Source: Parietichytrium sp. I65-24A
Taxonomy: Eukaryota > Sar > Bigyra > Thraustochytrida > Thraustochytriidae
Length of the DNA: 64,000 bases
Assembly: GCA_012862575.1 (NCBI GenBank)
Contig: BLSF01000062.1
Coordinates: 124,001 to 188,000 of the forward strand
Direction of reading: 5' to 3'
A model generated the notes under the pieces. That model saw nothing but the letters and a program-made list of their open reading frames with translations. It was not told the origin of the DNA and ran no database searches. Numbering within the stretch: position 1 is the stretch's first letter; each line of letters opens with the position of its first letter. A program made the translations under genes and the position numbers. Below are positions 58,399 to 64,000 of this stretch, one piece after another.

Positions 58399-59527
58399 TT
58401 TCCCTTGCGTGACTTGCACCCTAAAAACTACCTTTTCGCTTCCCCGTGGGGATGTTGTGTTTATTGAGCAGGCCCTGGGAAACATTCATAAACTTTTTTG
58501 AGACCTAAACTTTTAAAGCGCTGAATTTATAGCATTCGGGATTTCAACTTGACAGTGAATATACAGCCGAGAACGCCTCGTGTGGAGCGAAACGTTTGCC
58601 AAGTTTGACGCGTGCGAAGTTGCAAATCATATCACTACAATCGATCGATCGCAGTGTCATCTGACGAAACGCTGCATTCAACAAGCGAGCTCTTCTTCAG
58701 AGTCTCACGGCACCGCATCTGCGCCATTCTCAAACTCGGTTAAACCAGTTCCCGAGCGCGAAGAACTCGAAATTTTTTGATTTGGTTCGCCAGCCTCACC
58801 TATATCTCAGTCCTGACTGTGAAATCCAATCATCTCACGTGCTAAACGTCAAATCTGTCAATTGAAGTTTGCAACTTTAGAACATCCCCCATCCTGCAGA
58901 CATTCTGAATCATCAAGGGTACGGCAGCAGCGAATATAGACAAACCCGGTGCTTTTTCTCGCAAGTCAATCATACTCAGTGGCAGTAGAAATGGTCAAAG
59001 TCGGATGTCTTCTGTCCTGACTGCGAATCCCGACTCACGGGAATAAATAAAGAAAATAGAAAGTAAGTCGTGAACGACATCCAGAGCGGCGCATACCAAT
59101 AACAAAGAACAACCAAACGTTGAATTCCAAGCGCGACTTGCTGTGTTCTGTTCCAAAAGTACTTGCCCCTTTCTCGTGAAAAAGAGACTGTAGTTGCGAG
59201 ACCCCTTTCCTCCGTTCGATGATGTTCGAAGCAACCACACCAGAGCATTGAGATGATCTCCTAGATAGCTACTCGTCACATGTGCACCAGTACCGGTACT
59301 GAGTACTGTACTTCAAAGCATACAGAAAGTACTATCTCCCTGCGATCTCTATGTGGTTGGTATTCACAAGTTGTGTACCTTCCCAAAGTCACTGGTGCAG
59401 TGAGTTTACTATTAGTCAGCAGAGCATCGAATGCAAGCAAAGGTGTGCGAATGTACTGCAGAGTGGCACACAAGACAGTCGCGGACCCACAGTGCGGGAA
59501 GGACGCGGAGAATCAAGACGCAGAAAG
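58399..59527. other. Intergenic region between paralogues 6 and 7
   Basis: The first 350 bp resemble the 3' flank of paralogue 7 and so belong to a segmental duplication. The rest contains GTAC palindromes (about 59285-59335) and no supported gene. Confidence 0.5.
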
Positions 59528-60175
59528 ATGAGGGCTGTTTGGAGAACTGCGTGGTGCACTGGCGCCGGCGCGTTGGCAGCTTTGCTGATGATGGGTGCGG
59601 AAGGAGCGCTCTGTCCGAATACCACGGATAACTTTTGCTGCGACTACGTCGGCAACCTGACGGGGGTGTACTCGTACACGGCCAGTGAGATGAAGGGATG
59701 CGGGGATTGGGTCGGCTTTGCAGGTCGAGAAAACTACTGCCAAGAGTTTCAGGTTTCAAGCACCTATTGCGGCTGCGGAACTTATCAGACGGCTGGGGAG
59801 TTTCTCACGGACGATGAATTTAGATACTCGTGCGAACAGTCATTATGCGTCAGAGATGATACGCTGAGCAGCGAGGCAACACCAAATTCCTGTTATTTTT
59901 CAGGTGGTTCAAATACCGGGATGACGAGTGACAAAATTGCCACGGGGTTGATCATTCTTATTACCGTCCCCTCCGTGATTGGGTGTTGCTGTCTGGTTGG
60001 CATCGCACTTTTTGTCTATTTTGCCTGCTTCAAGGAACGTAAGCCGGTCACTTTGGTGGTACATCAGCCAATCGAAGATCAGCGCTCGCAACCTGCTCCT
60101 CAGCAGACGACCTCCAGGAGCGCGTACGATGTGGAAGCAACAGCCGTACCCTTGGAAAGGTTCGACAAGGACTGA
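59528..60175 (+). CDS. Ten-cysteine type I membrane protein, paralogue 7 of 7
   Basis: This 215-residue protein has a signal peptide (about 1-26), cysteines at 29, 37, 38, 58, 71, 81, 83, 102, 107 and 122, and a membrane helix (140-168) ending VYFACFK. The tail has VTLVVHQPIEDQ, a Gln/Pro-rich part and SAYDVEATAVP. NTT (31-33) and NLT (43-45) are possible N-glycosylation sites. Compared with paralogue 6, the helix end, tail and cysteine-flanking blocks are conserved while the loops between cysteines differ. The ATG chosen sits directly before the signal peptide; the frame is open upstream but that part lacks family similarity. Confidence 0.88.
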   Translation: MRAVWRTAWCTGAGALAALLMMGAEGALCPNTTDNFCCDYVGNLTGVYSYTASEMKGCGDWVGFAGRENYCQEFQVSSTYCGCGTYQTAGEFLTDDEFRYSCEQSLCVRDDTLSSEATPNSCYFSGGSNTGMTSDKIATGLIILITVPSVIGCCCLVGIALFVYFACFKERKPVTLVVHQPIEDQRSQPAPQQTTSRSAYDVEATAVPLERFDKD

Positions 60176-61585
60176 TTTCTCTTGCAAAGTGTGCTTCTTA
60201 CTACCTACCTTCTTGCTTTCCCGTTGAGACGTTGCTTCTTGGGCAGGGAAGCAATCATGAACGTTTCTGAGACCTAAAATTTTAAATTGAACCGCTGACC
60301 ATTTGTTTTACGGAACTTCAACTTGACAGTGAATACAAAGCTGAGAACGAGGTTGTTTCTTGGGCAGGCGAGCAATCATAAAAGTTTCTGAGACCTAAAA
60401 CGATTAGATTGAACCGCTGACCATTTGTCGTACGGCACTTTAACTTGACCGCGGCTCTTGTGGAGAGAAACGTGGGCCAAGATGCACACGCCCAAACTTG
60501 TCAATCAACTCACTGCAATCGATCGCAGTGTCCTCTGTCGACTAAACACTGCATTCAGCAAGCTCTTCTTCGGAGTCCCACGGCACCACGTTTGTGACAT
60601 TCTCAGATTCGGTGATACCAGCATGGACATGAGTCCCATGCATTAATTAGACCACACTCCAAAATTGCTCCATTTCTTTCTCACTCGCCCAAGAACCTTA
60701 ACGTCCCAAATGCAAGCCAAAATCAAATCATTCCACATGCTAAAGACCAACCAGACCTTTCGATTTGAGAAACGTAGAAGGACTTCATTTCTATCAGTAC
60801 TGAAACGAAGGGTCCGCGGGCACTGCATTCAGTCTCACACACCACTGGCACCACTGAACGAACTTGATTTCTCGTTGACTGAAACGCCTACCGTTCCCTC
60901 TAGCTAATCCCCGCCAAGTACTAGTACTGAACCACTCCAATGACTTGCACTGACACTAAAGTAAACGCCAAACAGTGCTACTCCTCGCTACAGTGTCTCA
61001 CTAATGAGTACAGCCAAATGTGTGACCAGTCTCTTCACTCACCGTTTCACCTGTCAACGTCCTACCAATGCAATCGTAGCCATTAACATATCCGTACCAG
61101 TACTGAGTACCTACTACTATCTACTTACGTGTGTAGATAAATAATTCGGCATTGCTACTAATGCCATTGATGGAAATTTTGGCCAACGCTGCACTGTATA
61201 CTATGCAGTGCAATAACAAAAATACAATAAACGCAACTTAGAAAGAAACCCAATTTGCGAAAACGCGAAGAGAGTGGCACAGTCATGCACAGTCGACTCA
61301 GCGGCAGAACCACAATCACAAGCAACTCACAAGCAACTCACAAGCGACACGCGAAAGGTATTCGAGCAGCGAGACAGAGACATCAGACAGCAGACAGCAG
61401 ACATCACACATTGAGTCGCCCAAGTAAAATTATTTGCTGAGGGACTTTTATAAGTAACTTGGTTTTGGCAGGTGCAGCACACCGTTGGCAAGCGAGCGAG
61501 CAAGTAAGCAAGCCAGAGGGCGAGGAAGAAAAGGAACGTGCCGCGCGACGATCGAGTTCAAGACACAGAGTGGAGATCTGGGAAG
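60176..61585. other. Intergenic region right of the cluster
   Basis: It contains a 121 bp tandem duplication (60231-60458), sequence related to the 3' flank of paralogue 6 (to about 60640) and GTAC palindromes. No gene is seen. Confidence 0.45.
60231..60458. repeat. Tandem duplication in the 3' flank of paralogue 7, period 121 bp
   Basis: Unit 1 (60231-60351) and unit 2 (60352-about 60458) share TTTCTGAGACCTAAAA, TTGAACCGCTGACCATTTGT and ACTTGAC. The paralogue 6 flank has one related copy, so this doubling followed the gene duplication. Confidence 0.85.
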
Positions 61586-61816
61586 ATGAAGGTCTTGGCT
61601 GCATTTCGAAGCGTGGCGGTGCTGGTCGTGCTGGTGGTGTGCACCATGTCCGGGGTGACGCTGGCGAGTGAAGGGGAGCAGGGCGCGAGCACCTCGACAG
61701 CCTCGTCAGTGATTAGCTCGGTGGCGGGGATTTTCAGGTATACTTCGCCGGTTGGGCTGCTGATCGAAATGTTCAGCCTTAAATACGAGCCGATATTCGA
61801 TGACGACGAACTGTAG
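61586..61816 (+). CDS. Small secretory protein with DDEL C-terminus, 76 residues
   Basis: The protein begins with a signal peptide or anchor (MKVLAAFRSVAVLVVLVVCT, then MSGVTLAS), followed by a Ser/Thr/Ala-rich stretch, a second mildly hydrophobic stretch (about 41-62, ISSVAGIFRYTSPVGLLIEM) and an acidic end, FDDDEL. DDEL is a known variant of the K/HDEL endoplasmic-reticulum retrieval signal in some algae, so an ER-lumen location is possible. There are no ectodomain cysteines, so it is not a member of the neighbouring family. No family is recognised. The frame opens at GTG 61538; the ATG is used. Confidence 0.5.
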   Translation: MKVLAAFRSVAVLVVLVVCTMSGVTLASEGEQGASTSTASSVISSVAGIFRYTSPVGLLIEMFSLKYEPIFDDDEL

Positions 61817-62073
61817 CTTTCGTTGTACAGTATTGTTTTGCCTGCACGTCGCTGGTGCGGTTGTAGTAGTACCACCTCCCGCGAGGAAACTGAAAATCTG
61901 ACGCGCAAGGAAGGGAAAAAGAAGCACAGAACCTGTCTTGAATTAATATATTTTGTTTGATCCTTCTTCACGGATTGTTTGTGGCGCTCGTGAGTGAAAG
62001 AGTGAAAACCTCCACTTAGACATCGGAGCAGGTTGACAAGAAATACACTAAAGCCCAAATGACAGCCCTTGCA

Positions 62074-63873
62074 TCAGCGACCCAGTCCAAAAGGCATTTC
62101 GACTTGCTTGCTGAACTGAATTTGGTCTTCCAGGTCTTTCATAATTTTTAGACAAAATTCGTCTTCCCATGGCAACGTGGCAATTTGTACCCCAAGAGGC
62201 AGCCCAGAGGCACCTTGCAGAGTGCACTGTGCTGCTCGGGACCATGAGTCACCTCTGTTAGCAACAAGCTCGGCGTCTTCCTCGGCAAATACAGTCACAG
62301 GAACAGAGCCAGCGGGGAAGTGCAGCACGTTGTAGAGGAACGTCAAGCTCTGTGCGATGGACAAATCCACACTGCCTCTATGCGGCAGTGCTGGAAGAGT
62401 GCCTCCCGGACAAAGCAGTGCTTCAAAGCCCTGGCTCTCCATGGCTTGAACGACATTGTGACGGTAGAGGGCCAAGTCACGAGTCAGATTCCACAAATCG
62501 ATCACAGTGCGCTCGCCTCCAATTTGGAATGCAAAAGATTTCCGTTTCTCCCCGATTGCCTGCAAAAGCCGTCCGGCGACAGCCCGAGTTAACCTCCCTG
62601 CTTTGGCCATCTGAAAAGTAGCTTTGTATTCCTCCATGATACTCTCGCCATCGAGACCGCTTTTCATATTGCGGAAATCTCCGTCGGCAGACAAAAGGCC
62701 CAAGTAGAGGCGCACAAACTCGTTCGGCTGAGGAAGCACAAACGGTTTTACAACGTAGCCAGCTCGCTCGAGGGCTGTTTTGGCTTCCATCACAGCACGT
62801 TGGCAGCCCTTGGCTACCTCGAACCAATCGTCAGTCAAAAAGTATCCGATTGTACACTTGCGGGACGCGCTGACGGGTCTATAATGCAACGGAACCAAGT
62901 ATCTGTCTCTTCGAAACATGGCGCTTTCTTGTGCCCAAAGTACTTGCATCACGAGCTTGAGGTCGTCCACATGACGGGCCATAGGGCCAGCTACACCCTT
63001 GATGATCACTTGTCCGGAACTGCGGCCCTCGCTCGGAGAGCTGATCCCCACCGCGCTCATTCGCTCGGGAGTGGGCTTGAATCCAACAATACCGCAAAAG
63101 TGGCAAGGAATACGGACAGACCCCCCAATGTCCGTTCCAATGCCCACGAACGACGCACCGGCGCACACCAGTGCACCTTCTCCTCCAGAACTGCCGCCGG
63201 GAGTGCGGTCAGCATTCCAAGGGTTCAATGCGCGGCCATAAACACGGTTCATCGACTCGGGCACCATAAGCATTTGCGGCACATTGCTCTTTACGTACGG
63301 GATGGCACCCTCATCCAGCAAGGCTTGCACCAGCGCGGCATCGTCGTCCATGACGTCGAACGTCCTCGCGATAATTCCGGCTGTGCTGTCCGTGAACTTC
63401 ACGTTTATGTGATCCTTGATGGAAACCGGGAGCCCGAACAGCTTTCCATGGCAAGATTCCGGCTTGCGAGCCCGTTGCTCATCAGCCCTTCGAGCGGCAG
63501 CCACGGCGTCCATGAACATTTCTTCGGTATTGCTATTGAACAGCTTTCCGCACCGCAGCGCGCGAATGCACATGGTGACCATCACTGCCTCAGCGCTCAA
63601 AGCGCCTTCTTTGATGCTCTGCACCACTTTGGTTGCCGACATCTTGGCTATCACCAACTGCTCCTCGTCGGATGGAACTTTGCTCGGGTTCTCGCCCAGC
63701 CACCTTTCAAAATCATCGCGCCTCCCGTCTCTCTGCGCCAGCTTTCGCTTCGCGCGGTCCACGAGCTCCACATGCCTGTTCCTGCGTTGCACCACGCCGC
63801 CCATGACAACGACAAACATGGCAAGCGCCGCAGCGCTCACTGCCACCTTTCTGTAGTCCAAAGTCTCCGACAT
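62074..63873 (-). CDS. Fatty acid amide hydrolase-like amidase (amidase signature family)
   Basis: This 599-residue protein, close to the 579 of human FAAH1, has an N-terminal membrane helix (about 10-30, VAVSAAALAMFVVVMGGVV). The amidase-signature triad is intact: K153 in LFGLPVSIKDHINV, S228 in the GGSSGGEGAL loop and S252 in GTDIGGSVRIP. The flanking NPWNADRTPGG and FCGIVGFKPT also match FAAH. FAAH cleaves N-acylethanolamines and related fatty amides at internal membranes. The C-terminal third keeps LLCPGGTLPALPHRGSVD and GSVPVTV. The frame opens at GTG 63936; the first ATG is taken, which places the membrane helix where FAAH has it. It is convergent with the small secretory gene, with 257 bp between the stops. 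Confidence 0.92.
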   Translation of the reverse strand: MSETLDYRKVAVSAAALAMFVVVMGGVVQRRNRHVELVDRAKRKLAQRDGRRDDFERWLGENPSKVPSDEEQLVIAKMSATKVVQSIKEGALSAEAVMVTMCIRALRCGKLFNSNTEEMFMDAVAAARRADEQRARKPESCHGKLFGLPVSIKDHINVKFTDSTAGIIARTFDVMDDDAALVQALLDEGAIPYVKSNVPQMLMVPESMNRVYGRALNPWNADRTPGGSSGGEGALVCAGASFVGIGTDIGGSVRIPCHFCGIVGFKPTPERMSAVGISSPSEGRSSGQVIIKGVAGPMARHVDDLKLVMQVLWAQESAMFRRDRYLVPLHYRPVSASRKCTIGYFLTDDWFEVAKGCQRAVMEAKTALERAGYVVKPFVLPQPNEFVRLYLGLLSADGDFRNMKSGLDGESIMEEYKATFQMAKAGRLTRAVAGRLLQAIGEKRKSFAFQIGGERTVIDLWNLTRDLALYRHNVVQAMESQGFEALLCPGGTLPALPHRGSVDLSIAQSLTFLYNVLHFPAGSVPVTVFAEEDAELVANRGDSWSRAAQCTLQGASGLPLGVQIATLPWEDEFCLKIMKDLEDQIQFSKQVEMPFGLGR

Positions 63874-64000
63874 TTTGATGGCGCAGCGTTTCCCAGTACC
63901 AACCCACGAACAGCGACGCAGCTCCAAGCTCACCACACGAGCAAACGCCGCTCCTGGTTTCTCGTAATTTAAGACCTTTGAGACCTCTGAGACCTTTCAG
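63874..64000. other. Upstream region of the FAAH-like gene, with nonamer repeats
   Basis: The last 30 bp are three copies of an AGACCTTTG-type nonamer. The window ends within the likely promoter. Confidence 0.5.

Noticed and set aside
62800-63972. 390-codon plus-strand frame antisense to the FAAH-like gene
   Set aside because: It mirrors the codon pattern of the amidase and has no independent motifs.

Overview
This 64 kb window is nuclear DNA of a eukaryote, most likely a unicellular alga or a similar gene-dense, intron-poor protist. It carries a neurobeachin/SPIRRIG-type BEACH gene, the proteasome chaperone PAC3, the 18S rRNA methyltransferase Bud23, an RNA polymerase II CTD phosphatase (Rtr1/RPAP2) and a FAAH-type amidase. 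Most genes are single exons; one open frame runs for 11.8 kb. Only two introns could be recognised (90 and 92 nt, GT-AG, each with a CTAAC-like branch site). A mesophilic red microalga would fit, but the sequence alone does not prove the lineage. I recognised no transposon, virus-like element, tRNA, rRNA or CRISPR array.

Layout. 0-2.2 kb: repeat-rich spacer. 2.2-11.3 kb: a TIR-like/TPR/DNA-methyltransferase fusion (+), a 59-residue membrane protein (-), a ceramidase-like CREST membrane protein (-), and a PTEN-like/C2/RING-H2 protein (+). 12.5-24.4 kb: the BEACH gene (+). 24.5-31.5 kb: PAC3 (-, spliced), RPAP2 (+), and a jacalin-lectin protein with about 25 SLLRLLL-type repeats (+). 31.5-35.1 kb: a 3.7 kb spacer with no gene seen. 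35.1-44.9 kb: a catalytically dead phospholipase C-like protein (+), a fused TrpE-TrpG anthranilate synthase (-, spliced), a coiled-coil protein (-), Bud23 (+) and a LITAF-domain protein (-). 47.0-60.2 kb: a cluster of seven paralogous small type I membrane proteins. 61.6-64.0 kb: a 76-residue secretory protein (+) and the FAAH-like amidase (-).

The two most striking items are the TIR-like/TPR/beta-class adenine-methyltransferase fusion and the seven-gene family. Every family member has a signal peptide, exactly ten ectodomain cysteines in one conserved pattern, one membrane helix and a short Q/P-rich tail with a shared [TV]-x-x-[IV]-x-Q-like motif. I do not recognise this family. The window also holds two likely pseudoenzymes, the PTEN-like/RING and PLC-like proteins, both keeping the lipid-binding C2 domain while losing catalytic residues.

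Spacers hold three recurrent short signals. GA tracts lie on the coding strand upstream of starts. GT-rich tandem heptamers such as GCATTGT lie in the leaders of unrelated genes. Coding-strand GTGTACGCG-like motifs lie about 80-520 bp upstream of several starts. Several start codons were reset from non-ATG frame openings to the first in-frame ATG.
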